A DNA stretch of 62,067 nucleotides, from positions 1 through 62,067 of the forward strand of contig JAFISE010000177.1 of assembly GCA_022560025.1 (NCBI GenBank), written 5' to 3'. Below, piece after piece: positions 9,577-20,630 of this stretch. Origin of the DNA: Stagonosporopsis chrysanthemi (lineage: Eukaryota > Ascomycota > Dothideomycetes > Pleosporales > Didymellaceae). The position numbers and the translations under genes were made by a program. Under the pieces are notes generated by a model that was given only the letters and a program-made list of their open reading frames with translations, searched no databases and was not told the origin of the DNA. Each line of letters begins with the position of its first letter. The first letter of the stretch is position 1.

Positions 9577-11891
9577 ATGTCGAATACCAATACCAATAGC
9601 AGACGCGTGCGTCATGCATGCCTGAATTGCCGGTAAGCTGCAACTCCAGCAAAATGAATGCTGCCTCATCAAAAGGGGCGGTCGCAATCCACGAATCTAA
9701 TCTTCGAACCCCAGACGAAAGAAGGTCAAATGTGATGGCGAGCAGCCTGCTTGCAGATTTTGCAGTCGACTTCTCCAAGCATGCGTTTATCCCAGTCGTC
9801 GGTCAACCATGGTATCACAAAAAGAATTCCCGACCGACGATTTGAAATGGGAGAATCTGGACTATGTAAAGAATCGAGAGCTGTGCCATGAACTCAATCT
9901 GACTTTCATCTAGGGCGACTTGGCGCTTGTGGAATCGCAGTTGGCCATGTTTGGTCCTTTTTCACAGAGGTATTGTCCCTTCATCAAGACACACAGCAGA
10001 TCGTTGACCAACTTACCTTGTACAGCGCTCCCAACTCCATGAATGATGTCGGTGGTCTTACGACTATGCAGCAAAGTGGGCCATGCCAAACGATACCAAC
10101 GACTCGCAACACTGACATGAACTTCGGTAGCTCCCCTGTCACTAGCCTAGAGTAAGTGGCCGTCAACACACGAAGACTGTGGTCTAATAGGTGTCAAAAT
10201 AGCGACGAGGCCTACTTACTTCCACCTCATGACGTCTTGACGTCAACCATTGATCTATACTTTGACCGTTGTCACAACCAACCGTATTGTTTCTTTCATG
10301 AAGAGACATTCCGTTACCTGATGTCGACCGGAGGTTTACCCCAGTACCTAGTTCTTGCCGTGATAGCTATAGCTTCACGATTTTCACTTCATCCCTTCTA
10401 CAAAACTCGTGGTCGCGATTCCGCCGCGTATGCATTGAAAGCATGGAAGGTAACACTTGAGAAGAGCTTCGACTCCGAAACGGGTGCCGATTATCGCTTG
10501 GTCCAGGCAGCGACCCTGGTTGCGATTCATGACTTCACTGGTACCAGATGATGCCCCCTCAATTCGATGAAAGCTGACAATTCTAGCGTGCAAGCATGGA
10601 AAGGCTTGGATCAAGATTGGATTCGCCGTCAGTATGGCACAAGCTTTCCATATGATGGCAGAACCTTCGGCTGAATTACCGTTCTCTGCCCAAGAAGAGC
10701 GTCGCCGTACATTGTGGTCGATCTACCTTCTTGATAAACTAGCAACATCCGGCAGACACAGACCTTCGCTGTTTCAAGATCGGACTATTACTCTTCATTT
10801 ACCTTGTAGTGAGCCGGCCTTTCGATCTTCAATCCCGCAAAATGTTGCGACGCTGGAAGAATTTCCCAATCTTGATGATGCCGAAATCCAGGATCTGGAG
10901 TCTTCTCCGGCAACTATTATTGCTCTGGCATCGATCTTGAGTGCTGTTACCAATTACATCTTCCAGCACAATAAAGGTGGGGAGCAGAAGTTGCCTTGGG
11001 AGCACACTTCCGAGTATCAGGCAATATGTTCCCAATTGGCGCGTTACGAGTCCTTTTTCGACTGCTTCGGAGATATTCAGGAAAACATAATGCTTGGGCC
11101 CACATCTGCAGACGGAATCTACCCACGAGTCTCCGAGTCGACGATCTTCTCCTACATGCTGTATCTCCTTTGCCATTGCTTGCTGCAGCACCCGTTCCTA
11201 CTCAGACAACGACTCGAGGCTTCCAAGTTGAGAACACCAACAAGGTTTCTTGCCAAGGCTATTGAGAGCAGTTCCAAGTTTGCGCTCGAGCTTACGCGCA
11301 CATTGAAGAATGCAAGGCGTGCGGAATACAAAGTCTCAGCAACATTTCTCAACTACGCGGCGCTTGTGGCAGGTTCCATTCACAGTCTGTTTCAGCACTC
11401 ATCCGATGGATACGTCTGTGTTCAGTCTATCGAGGGCGTTCAGGATTGCCTGGCTCATTTGAACGAGAAGGCCAGATATTGGCCGAATTCGGGTCGCATG
11501 GTGCGTGGAAATTCGTGTTCGTCCTTGTAATGAAAGGCTGACTGAGTGACAATGTTAGACCACAGCACTGATCGAGTTCTCCGAAAAGTCGGCTCCTTTC
11601 TCTTCCCTTGTCGATCCGAATCTGCAGACCGTTGCGCTCGAATCTGCCGATATCGAACTACTCTATAGCCTCTGCGATTATGGAACGATGTCTACAGATC
11701 AGAGTGCGGAACAGCCAAGCATAGATGGGAATGCCTCTGGACGTACTTTTGGAACATATGGTGCACCGTGGACTGCGGCAGTCAAGGACGGAGATTTGAG
11801 CGGACATATGGATGGCATATTGCCCCAGATGTTCGGATATACGGATGCGCAGACCATGATCGACAATTTTTCTGCTGCGCTAGGGCCATAG
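9577..11891 (+). CDS. Zn(II)2Cys6 fungal-specific transcription factor
   Basis: Seven exons: 9577-9632, 9715-9865, 9914-9969, 10026-10151, 10203-10540, 10587-11500, 11559-11891. They give 657 residues with all phases consistent. The DNA-binding domain spans the first intron: CLNCRRKKVKCDGE... with Cys at 15, 18, 25, 32, 35 and 42, followed by a short coiled-coil linker (DLALVESQLA). From about residue 120 comes the fungal_trans domain (IDLYFDRCHNQPYCFFHEETF, then LWSIYLLDKLATSGRHRPSLF), the common middle-homology region. Such proteins are nuclear regulators, often of the catabolic genes beside them. It is convergent with the MFS permease, 385 bp away, so that permease and the isomerase are candidate targets. 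The target is inference. Intron 2 (9866-9913) is the least certain: without it the frame stops at 9911-9913. Confidence 0.9.
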
Positions 11892-12276
11892 TGATTTCAA
11901 GCAGCGTCGCATTCGTGTCAATTGAACTTCAGGAGCAGGGAAATCTTCGCTTGCGTGTTGATAACAACGAAGTCAAATTTATTGAGAAGTGCAGAGGTGC
12001 AGAGAATTTTGGTGTAATGGAAGAGTAGATCCAGCGAAGGGACCTGGTAGCGAGGCTTGAAAATGGCATGAGTCTTGCCTGAAGTATTGACTGCAGAAGG
12101 ACTGATGGATGGAAAGTAACCTAAGTCACATTCACCGAAGCAACCATCTGCGTCTGTGGGCCAAGTAGCGGGAAGATGACTGAGGGCAAGTCCATTGCAA
12201 AGGAATGCCAGTGTATGTCCATTGATGAGTAGCCTCTACGTAGCCTTTGTTCTTGTATTTGAATCTCTAGCACTCA
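11892..12276. other. Convergent spacer, regulator / permease
   Basis: 385 bases between two stop codons; should hold both 3' UTRs. Nothing else recognised. Confidence 0.6.
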
Positions 12277-14075
12277 TTACACAGTATAGCGGAAGAAGGA
12301 AGCATTATCACCCTTGTCTGCCTCAAGTTCCATCTCCGAGAAGGTATATTCGTTCGGATGTTTATAATCAGCATCTCGCCTCGCATTCTCCCTTCGCAGG
12401 TATGTTGTCATGAAAATCGCAGTGATTATAGTGATAGAGCACATAGCGATCAAAATACCGTGGCCCTTGCGATATTGAGGTGCGTCGCGGGCTTGGAAGA
12501 TGAAACCTGCCACGGCACCACCAATGTTGCCCTTTCAACTATTAGCAGAACATCGATCAATCAATGGATGGTCGCGAACATACCGTACCAATCTGCATCG
12601 CAACACCGACACCACGCTTAACAGATCCACCCATATTGTTGCTATTCCAGGAAGTAATCTGAGGTACATTGGGGAAGATACCCAAAAGTATCAGGAAGCA
12701 AGCGAAGTATTTTGCGCCGTTATTCTTTACCGTGATGAGAATGACAAATCCGACCACGCTAGGATAATGTCAGCACCGCTGTGAGAATGGGATAGTATAG
12801 AAAGCCTGAACAGGAAACAGGAGTCTTACGCGAGTGTCGCAATTCCGATCACGTATGGCCCACGGGTACCACGTTTGTCCGTCACAAATCCAGCTCCTAC
12901 TGTAGCAATGCAAGCCAGAACGTAAGGTGGTACAGTCAGAAGCTGAGCTGTCTCATTAGTATATCCCATGCTGCGGATGATAGTCGGGAGGAAAATGGAT
13001 ATCGAGTAGAGGGGCAAGAAGTTTCCAAACGTCATCAGACAATTTACCCAGATCTTCCAGTCACTGAATGCGTCCTTCACGAACTGAGCACGGAAATCAT
13101 CTGAAAGTGCGGTGTTATCCAGTCTTAATCTTCGCATGACTTCGGTTCGCTCATTAGGCGTGAGAAACTTCGCCGTATCGGGAAAATCGTGGAGATAGAT
13201 GTAGGCGACTCCAGCTGACCTTTGTCAGTACGCAGCAAAGGTTTCAGGGTCATATCTTGTTCAACAAGCATCACTCACCAACAAAGACAGTTACAATTCC
13301 TTCGAGGATGAAGATCCAAGCCCACCCGTCAAGGCCAGCAACGCCGTCCATCTCCATGATACCGCGTGCAAGCAGGCCACCAAAGGCACCGGCAGCAGTG
13401 GCGGCGGAAAAGAAAATGGCAATTCTCAGACCGCACTCATGGCGACGGTACCATAAGGTGATGCTAAATCACAGTAAGTTGACTGATTGAACGCTGGTCA
13501 CCGACAAAAAACTCACTAGTAGGCAACTCCAGGGAACAGCCCACCTTCTGCCAATCCAAGCGCCATTCGAGCCGCTAGAAGGCCCCCAAAACTGTTGACA
13601 ATACCCATCAGGGTCATTACTATGCCCCATGCAACCATTATCGAGGGGATCCAGATGGAAGGACGAAACTTCTTGAGGGCCAGATTGGATGGCACTTCGG
13701 AAATGATGTAGAAAGGAAAGAAGACCGATACTGCAGTCTACGCATTACGGTATACGTTAGCATGAAGGCCGTAGGTCAAGAATAGGTTGCACATTGTGGA
13801 GAAAAACCTACAGCGTAGTCCCACCCGGTCATGCCCAGATCAGCCTCAAGTCCAGCCAGCCTGGCGTTGCCAATGTTCGATCGATCCAGGAAGGAGAGAA
13901 GATACATGACTGAGACTAGCGGCAGGATGGTCAAGTCAATCTTCCTAAGTAGCTTCTTTGTCTCCTTGTCGGTGTATGGGACACCGTCTTCGTGGTGTTC
14001 CGCAACGTATTGTCCCTTTTCCTCCATATTGCTAGACGACAAATCAATGACTTTGTCGTCGATGTTAAGGTTCAT
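12277..14075 (-). CDS. MFS transporter, anion:cation symporter (Dal5/allantoate-permease type)
   Basis: Six exons, complement(12277-12531, 12584-12758, 12830-13214, 13279-13463, 13517-13737, 13812-14075), 494 residues with consistent phases. Landmarks: cytoplasmic N-terminus then LLRKIDLTILPLVSVMYLLSFLDRSNIGNA (TM1 and the family's D-R-N-I-G-N signature), SVFFPFYIISEVPSN (TM2), GLAEGGLFPGVAYY and LWYRRHE after TM4, ILEGIVTVF (TM6) and GTGNIGGAVAGFIFQ (TM11). About twelve helices are expected. Members import carboxylates, allantoate, nicotinate, pantothenate and similar anions by proton symport at the plasma membrane; the substrate cannot be told from sequence. An upstream in-frame ATG at 14111 would add 12 residues; the one at 14075 was preferred without strong proof. 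Neighbours are the regulator and the peroxisomal isomerase. Confidence 0.92.
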
Positions 14076-14868
14076 ACTGAGTAAAGAATCTAAAAGTGGA
14101 CGGTGGAACAAGCCAGAGTGTAAGAGTCTTGGAAGATAAGCAATTTGGTTACTTGAGTGCCGATACTGCTACTAATATGATGTCCTCAACGCCAAGGCCA
14201 TGAGTTACTGGTTCCTTTGCTAAGTTGACAAGTACCGAGATCCGGGGTATGTTGCTCATCTGGGGTAACGATTTGCGGGGAATCTGGGACGGGACGTGTA
14301 GGCGAACACAAGCGCGCATTGTTCCTACCTATCAAAGTGCGATAGACGCATTACCTGCGCTCCCGGCGACGTTTCACAACCATCACAGATCGCTAAGAAC
14401 TTTAGGGCGCGGAGCTTGAATTATGGGTACGGGCTTGTGGCTCTGCATTAAGAAAGGTCGTTCCGGCTCTGCTAGGCTTATCGGGCAGACTTCCGTGTCA
14501 CGTGTATCTTTTGTTCTGCGGTACCGATAGATCATTGCGAGATGATACATTGTGGCTTCTGCTATCACCAACACATGGGTGTGTTGTTTACTCTAAGAAA
14601 CCACCCGAACAGATAGTAACTTCCTTCCGACACTCATTGCGTAGAGAATCAAATGGACGACTTGCCAATTATGCATTCACTGCCATGCGTTTGTTAAGAT
14701 GATCTTTGCCATGTGGAGCTTGGTCTCACAACACCGAATGAACGAGGCATGGCTTCCAGTACACAGGCTCACTTCACGAACGAATAAGGCGAGGTTCATT
14801 GTAACGCGGCTCGTGTCAAAGGTTTTGTACACTTGACCCGGCTCTGTTCTTGCGCACGATGCACATAT
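14076..14868. promoter_or_regulatory. Spacer between the permease promoter and the isomerase 3' end
   Basis: 793 bases upstream of the permease ATG and downstream of the isomerase stop. It holds no convincing ORF. It should contain the permease promoter; CGG-type triplets typical of Zn2Cys6 sites are present but too common to call. Confidence 0.45.
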
Positions 14869-15666
14869 CTACAACTTCGAATTCGACCGACGCTTTTGCT
14901 CTTGATCAATCCTGAATTGCCGGATTGCCTCTGTGTACTCCTCAAATCCAAATCTCTCCTTGTGTATAATAGCGCATTCACGATTGTTCGCCTCATGCAA
15001 TGACTCCAGCACTGGCGCCTTCATGAGCTTTTTGGTCGTCTTCAGAGCACCTTGTGGCATGTGTGCAAGCTTGCGTGCAGCACCAACCACCTGTGACAGA
15101 AAGCCGTCTTTGGGGAAGATTTTCGTGACGATATGCAGTCTTTCGGCTTCCTCGGCTGAGATTTGTTCTCCAGCTAAGCACAGTGCAGCGGCTTTTTGAT
15201 GCCCCATCAGTCTTGGAAAAGTGAAGCTTGAAGCTCCTTCTGTTGCCATTCCCCACTTCACAAAGGGGGTGAAGAGATACGCATCCTGGACACAATACAC
15301 CAGATCGAAGAGGGCGAGGCTGCTGACGCCATAGCCCGCGGCTGGACCATTGACGGCAGCGATAAGTATTTTCTCAGAGGCGATCAGCGTTCTGTTTAGC
15401 TGATGGAAATCAGAGCCAAGCGCAAAGGACATAGGCGCTTCCGTATTCAAAAGTTCCATCCCGGTACAGAAGAATTCCCCTTCGCCGGTTTGAATGATGA
15501 TGCGAACCTGGGGCTGGCTGTCTGCCCACCTAAGCGCAGACAGCATCTCCGCTACTAATCGTGGGTGCAGAGAATTTCCAGACCTGGGCCGATTATACTT
15601 TAAGACCGCGATTTGGCCATGCTCTTCTTGCTCGATTGTAACAAACTCGTACTCCGGCGGTGTCAT
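14869..15666 (-). CDS. Peroxisomal enoyl-CoA hydratase/isomerase (delta3-delta2-enoyl-CoA isomerase type)
   Basis: Single exon, 265 residues, crotonase fold. Seen: YNRPRSGNSLHPRLV near the start; FFCTGMELL and VNGPAAGYGVSSL, the two oxyanion-hole segments; and FTPFVKWGMATEGASSFTFP, which resembles the ECI2/PECI signature whose glutamate is the catalytic base of isomerases. The protein ends in Ser-Lys-Leu, a classic PTS1, so a peroxisomal location is likely. Role: moving the double bond of unsaturated acyl-CoA during beta-oxidation, or a hydratase step in side-chain shortening of an aromatic acid. The start MTPPEYEF at 15666 is preferred over an in-frame ATG at 15795, which would add 43 unrelated residues. 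Only about 220 bases separate its start from the RIP-affected block. Confidence 0.88.
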   Translation of the reverse strand: MTPPEYEFVTIEQEEHGQIAVLKYNRPRSGNSLHPRLVAEMLSALRWADSQPQVRIIIQTGEGEFFCTGMELLNTEAPMSFALGSDFHQLNRTLIASEKILIAAVNGPAAGYGVSSLALFDLVYCVQDAYLFTPFVKWGMATEGASSFTFPRLMGHQKAAALCLAGEQISAEEAERLHIVTKIFPKDGFLSQVVGAARKLAHMPQGALKTTKKLMKAPVLESLHEANNRECAIIHKERFGFEEYTEAIRQFRIDQEQKRRSNSKL

Positions 15667-15858
15667 GGTGATCTTCGGAAAGATGATTTGATTGTTGAGT
15701 AACAGAGTGTAGTTATTGGTGTGCAACGAGCGAATGCAACAGGAGTACAAGCTGAGGATTTCCTCAATCTCACCACCCGCGGTTTGCTCATGCATGGCTG
15801 CTTGAAGAGGTTTAGCCCGACGCGGAGCCCGACGGCCTTACCGTGTCTGTGCGCGTGA

Positions 15859-15914
15859 CGCCTAGATTTGCGTGACGCCCGCTTTTTACTAGTAAAAGCA
15901 GCAAAATCTAGCGT
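15859..15914. repeat. Nested inverted repeat at the gene-space/AT-rich border
   Basis: Arms ACGCCTAGATTTGC (15859-15872) and GCAAAATCTAGCGT (15901-15914) are near reverse complements. Between them a second near-palindrome, GCTTTTTACTAGTAAAAGC, lies at 15881-15899. The composition change from mixed to AT-rich falls on this structure. It could be a decayed transposon end or a small hairpin element. Confidence 0.55.
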
Positions 15915-16130
15915 CTTTAAAGCTAGATAACTCTTTATCTAGTCAAGAAACTCTCTTAGTAATATACTATATCTATCTATAAAGTGTCTTAAAGTATACT
16001 AAGCTATTAATATACTAGACTAGACTAGTAAATAGGTCTCTTTATTAAGATCTTAGAATCTATAATATCTTTGTAAGCTTACGCTTAATTTAGACAATTA
16101 ATAGCTTTAATTGTAACTTTAACCTAGGTC

Positions 16131-16375
16131 TGTAAAAAGCGTGCTACTAAGAGCTATTACTAGTATAGACTAAATAAATTTAATAGAAAATAACTATAGT
16201 GTAGTAGCTTTTTATTTATAAAAGCTATAAGTAGAGCTTAGTAAGCTCTAGCTCTAGCTTATAGAGTTTTTGTACTCTACTTTAAAGGTAAAGTAGTTCT
16301 ATAGCAGAGCTTTAATAAGTCTAATTCTAAGGTATATAAGTACTAAGGTGCTAGTTATAAGCTTAGCTTATTATA
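16131..16375 (-). repeat. LTR of element F (left copy, 245 bp)
   Basis: Matches 56309-56553 over its whole 245 bases, with differences that are mostly transitions. Ends are TGTAAGGAGC-like and CCTATTACA-like (TG..CA before RIP). By orientation this is the 3' LTR of minus-strand element F. Flanking five-base sequences (AGGTC on the left, GTACG beyond the right LTR) do not form a target duplication, so the pairing rests on position and identity alone. Confidence 0.75.
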
Positions 16376-16559
16376 GTACTTTTCTACTTTAAGATTATTT
16401 ATTTTATATATTAGACTTTAAACAACTCTTTTAGTATTTATCTTTTACTTACTATACTATATTTATTGTAATATAGCTTTACTACTCTACTTATATTTAT
16501 CTACTTATCTTATTTTATTACTTACTATAGTTATTAAGCCTAAGAACAGGTCTGCATAT

Positions 16560-17653
16560 AAGTATACTAGTAGCAACTCTGCTTAAGTACTCTGTGTCTT
16601 TTTCTTACTCTAACGCGTTTTTTTACTAATTACTAGTAGTTAACTTCTAGTAAGAAGTCTAAGTCTATACTACTATTTTTACTAACTAAGAAGTATAGTA
16701 TTATTATCTTAGAGTTATTTAGCTTTTTTTTTAAGCAGGTACTAAAGTAGCTTAATAGTAATATCTAGCTATTAGAGTTAAAAAGTAAAAATAAAACCTT
16801 ACTTAAAAATAAGCTTAAAGACTTTTAAGCTTACTACTACTACTTTTTTAATAACCTTAACTATATATTTAATAATATACCTTTCTACTAGATCTATAAG
16901 ACTATATATAGCTACTTTATAAAAGTAAGTTCTAGTTTCTTTATATTAATACTTATTTATACTAATTAGTAATAGCTGCTTTATAAGTATTAAGGTAAAG
17001 TTACTAAGTTCTTTATACTATTTACTTAATCTTTTAAGATAGTAATATAGTACTATTATTAGCTTAAGTCTATACTTATCTCTATTTATAATAGTCTTAT
17101 AAAATATTAAAATTCTAAGTATAATAGCACTTTAGCCTTATACTCTAGCTTTAAGAAGAGTGCACAGTCTAGTTATAATATAGACTAGTCTAAGTATAAA
17201 AAAGAGCTTAATAATAATACTAATACTATAGCCTACTATAAGAGTATTATCTTAGCCTAGAATACTATTAAGTATCTAGAGTAAATTATACGCTCTTAAA
17301 AGGTGTCTGTAGAAGTCTAGAAAGAGCTCTTTTAGTAAGTCTGTCTATAAATAAGCTTTTTTTTTCTAACTTTTTATTCTTAGCTTACAGTTATTTACTA
17401 ATATATATTATAGTCTTATAGACTCTACAAGATTAAAAGCTGTCTATATAGCTTTAATAACAACTAGCATGCTAAGAACCTTATCTACTTAATCTATCCT
17501 ACTTCTACTAAAGCTTTTAAAGAGCTAATAGACAAGTTTAAAGCAGAGTACAATATATAAATAGCTAAGCGTTGCTGCTATAAAGATAAGACTACTCTGT
17601 TTGTTAAGTCTAAAGATGCTAGCAAGCTAATTCTTAAAGTAAAAGCCTCTTAA
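16560..17653 (+). pseudogene. Decayed antisense ORF of element F, product unknown
   Basis: Plus-strand frame lying between F's integrase/chromodomain (minus strand, ending about 18280) and F's 3' LTR, thus antisense to F and tail-to-tail with pol. One frame runs from about 16560 to 17335 with only TAA/TAG stops at a density well below the other frames. It is rich in Lys, Ser, Asn, Tyr and Leu. A putative intron (donor GTAAGT at 17336, acceptor TATAG at about 17408) would join it to a second segment ending AKRCCYKDKTTLFVKSKDA..KVKAS and TAA at 17651-17653. A second copy of the 3' part lies inverted at the right window edge, which argues that it belongs to the element. I recognise no family. 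Confidence 0.5.
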
Positions 17654-18043
17654 AGTATAGAAGTAGAGTTAGTATAGTTCTTATCTTTAGTATACTCTAG
17701 GTTTTATTAGTATTTTTATTCTTAAGAATTAATTACTTTTATTTATAAGCTCTTTATATTTATCTACTCTCTCTGCCTTTTATATCTTAACTTATACATA
17801 CTTATAAGCTATAAACTTAGGAATATGTAGTACTCTAGCTAAGACTTTTAGTATTTTTATTTTAGTCTTAGCTAGAGAGCTTATATACTATTTCTAGTAG
17901 GTTAGCTTCTTTTTACTAAAATCTCTTAACTCTTTCTTTAGGTTTACTTATACTCTTTAGATAAGTACTCTCTTTCTTTTATTCTTTAGCAAGAGTTAGG
18001 CAGTATCTACTTCTTTAGAGCTAACTACTTACGTAGGCTTTGT

Positions 18044-18222
18044 ATATATCTCTAGCCTAACACCTCTTGTCTTGTTCTTTAATATAGGTTAGAAGATATT
18101 TACCTATTTAGGTTTAACTTCTATATATACTCTTATATATCTCTAAGCTAGACGCTCTTTGTCTTGTTCTCTAGTATAAGTTATAGAATATCTACTTATT
18201 TAAGTTTAAATTCTATCTACGC
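18044..18222. repeat. Imperfect tandem duplication, about 89 bp unit
   Basis: The segment from 18044 (ATATATCTCTAGCC...) is repeated from about 18133 (ATATATCTCTAAGC...), differing mainly by transitions. It sits just beyond the chromodomain end of element F and probably belongs to F's 3' untranslated part or C-terminal tail. Confidence 0.6.
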
Positions 18223-18279
18223 CTACACACTTCTTCTAGTACTCTAGTATCTTACTATACTATCTAACTCTTCTTTCTC

Positions 18280-19009
18280 TTTATCTCTACTAGAGTGTAT
18301 TTAAAAGAGTTTCCTTGCAGAAATCTTGTAGCAGGTTTCTATCTAGGTTTATTCTTCTTACTATCTTATTTAACTACTTATCTAGTACTTTAAATAGTTT
18401 ATAAGTTGTACTGCTTTTCTTATATAAGTAGCGTGTCCTGTCTATACTACTAGGTACTTATAATCTTTTCTTCTTAGCTTAATAGATCTCTCTATATAGA
18501 TCTTTTCTACTATCTATTCTTTTACTATAGACTTGTTATTATTTAAGATAACTAAGAGTAGAAGTTAGAAGTTGTTTAATTACTAGCCTGTTAGAAGATT
18601 CTATAGATACAGTTGCAATTAGTCTATATAGAATACTAAGTAGATTTTTCCTAGAATATTAAGCTTAATATTATAAGAAGAGATTACTTTAAAGACTATA
18701 AACTTATAGTTCTTCTAATCTAGTTTCTAACTAGCTTTGTTATTTAAGAAGTAATTGCCTAGTTTTAACTATACCTTATCTTCTACTCTAAACTACAGTG
18801 CTTTTTTCTTATACCTTATTATATAGAGTTTTAAAGCTTATTATAACTCTGCTATCTTAGCCTAGATAAATTAAAACATAGCTTTAAACTTTTCTACTAT
18901 AGCTACTACTATTTATACTAAGTTATATACTTTCTAGTTAAAGATATCTATATTTTTCTCTAGGTCTTTATAGATAAGATCTATATTATATCTATACTAG
19001 AAGAAGAAT
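18280..19009 (-). pseudogene. Element F pol, integrase C-terminus and chromodomain
   Basis: Minus-strand frame with RIP stops. Readable blocks include GDKVWL-like (EDKV*LKLGNYF), the KLD.KN.KF pattern of the integrase C-terminal domain and VFYID*LQL (the usual H-V-F-H-V-S-L-L block). They are followed by a chromodomain-like RSIKLRRKDYKYLVVQTGHA. It continues without loss of frame into 51384 onward once element K (19010-51378) and one copy of its duplication are removed, giving ATSISLFFF*YRYN across the joint, the gypsy integrase S-P-F-F..N-Y-G-Y block. Chromodomains are the hallmark of chromoviruses and target insertion to H3K9-methylated chromatin. Confidence 0.75.
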
Positions 19010-19212
19010 TGTTAGAACCTGTAGTCTAAGGGTACAAGGAAGAGTAAGGTATTAAAGCAACAAGTAGTACAATATCTAGAGATTAGGTACAGGTTTAATT
19101 AGTAGATAGTAGACTGTTTGCTGCTAAGCAAGAACAGTGCAGTAGACCCTTAGCTTTTATAGTAGGCCCTGCTGTTTAGCTTTACAGCCTCTATAAATCT
19201 AGAGAGCTAATA
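19010..19212 (-). repeat. LTR of element K (3' LTR, 203 bp)
   Basis: Matches 51176-51378 over 203 bases. Ends TGTTAGAACC and GCTAATA (from TAACA). AGAAT at 19005-19009 repeats at 51379-51383, the expected five-base target duplication. On the internal side lies a purine run AGAAAGAAGA (minus strand, about 19216-19226), a good polypurine tract. Confidence 0.85.
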
Positions 19213-19937
19213 ATATCTTCTTTCTAAGACTAAACAACCTAAGTAAGTATCTTCTAGAGCTCTTAGAGTAGCTATAGGCTATTACAGCCTATATTAGTAC
19301 TAGGTAGTTTAGAGAGGTTTATTTAGTAGTAATCTTAGCTATCTAGAAATTCTGTTAAATTCTTAGATTTTAACTTACCTTTACCTATCTACTTTTACCT
19401 TACCTTTACTATAATAGTCTATACTTGCTGTATTACTACTACAGAGTAGGGTACTATATAATAGTTCTTTTCTCTTTGTTTTAGTCTATTACTTTTACTT
19501 TTACCTACTAATTAGTATGTGTTTTTAAAGATTTAACTTTTTTTAGATCTTTAAAATAGTGTTCTAGTCTGTGCTATTATACTCTATTATAGCCTATTAT
19601 AGCTTAAATTAGTTAGTAGTATCTAGAAAGCGCTATTCTTGTCTTCTTTAAATCTAGCTTTAGCTAACTATAGTGTTATAGACTGTTAGAAGCTATTTTA
19701 CTTTATAATAACCTATAGTAACTTATAGTTACCTCTCTATAGCTATAATAATAGAATAAGGCAAGGTTTTAAATATTATAGCTAATTCTGCTACAAGGTT
19801 ATACTATATATACGTCTACTGCGTCTACTATTTTACTTTTAGCTAGGTTTACTTTTATAGCGCCTTTAGGTACTGCTTTTCTATTCTTACTACTATAAAC
19901 TGCAAGTACCTTAGGCCCTAGCTTGTTTTAATTAAGA

Positions 19938-20630
19938 ATGCGCTATCTATCTAGTATATAAAGTGCTTCTGCTAATTCTTATCTAACAGCAACTGTTTTA
20001 TAGTATTTAGTACTATTCTGTAGTATTATACCCTCTTCTAACGCACTATAGCTTAGTAAGGCTCTTAATAAAGACTTTAAGACACTTTATAGCTATTTCT
20101 AGTAGTAAGAAGCTAATAATACTACTACTATTTAGAAGGTTACTGTAGAAGCCTCTATTATAAAGTATTATGTTGCTTTTGCTAAGACTATCTAGTTGTA
20201 AGTTATTAAAGCCTATTCTGCGCTAGAGTAGGGTATTATTAACTATTATAGCAACTACTTGCTCTAAGTTAACTACTTTACCTTCTACTCTAGCACTTTA
20301 GGTAAATATAACAAGCTATAGTCTAAAGCGCGTAGTAAGACTTATAAGTACAATAAAGTAACTACTAAGGCTAAGCTTATAGCTCTTAAGCGCAAGCTTA
20401 AGGCAGATATTAACTCTATAACTAACTTTCTATCTAAGAAGGTTAGTCTTGCTCTTTCTAAACTATACTATACTATCTTATACTAAAAGGCTATATTCTA
20501 ACGCATTATAAGGTAAAGGCAAGGCTAGTATAGCTAATCTAGAGAAGTATTTTCTCTTAGCTAAGATTAATGCTTTTAAAGCTAAGATTACTGCTCTAGA
20601 AACTTATAGGGCTAGAGAGTCTAGTTAAGT
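19938..20630 (+). pseudogene. Decayed antisense ORF of element K, product unknown
   Basis: Plus-strand frame antisense to K's pol, between K's chromodomain (about 20990) and its 3' LTR (19212). A surviving ATG at 19938 (MRYLSSI) opens about 184 codons to about 20490, interrupted by roughly a dozen TAA/TAG and no TGA. The Lys-rich part KAKLIALKRKLKADINSITNF is intact. A different frame (SIANLEKYF, ending LETYRARESS and TAA at 20628-20630) continues it, implying an intron or a frameshift near 20490. No similarity that I can name. Position matches the antisense frames of F and of the A/B/C/E family. Confidence 0.5.

Noticed and set aside
16131..16375. Left F-type LTR as an independent solo LTR
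   Set aside because: Its flanks AGGTC and GTACT are not a duplication, and its orientation and position fit the 3' LTR of F; kept as part of F with reduced confidence.
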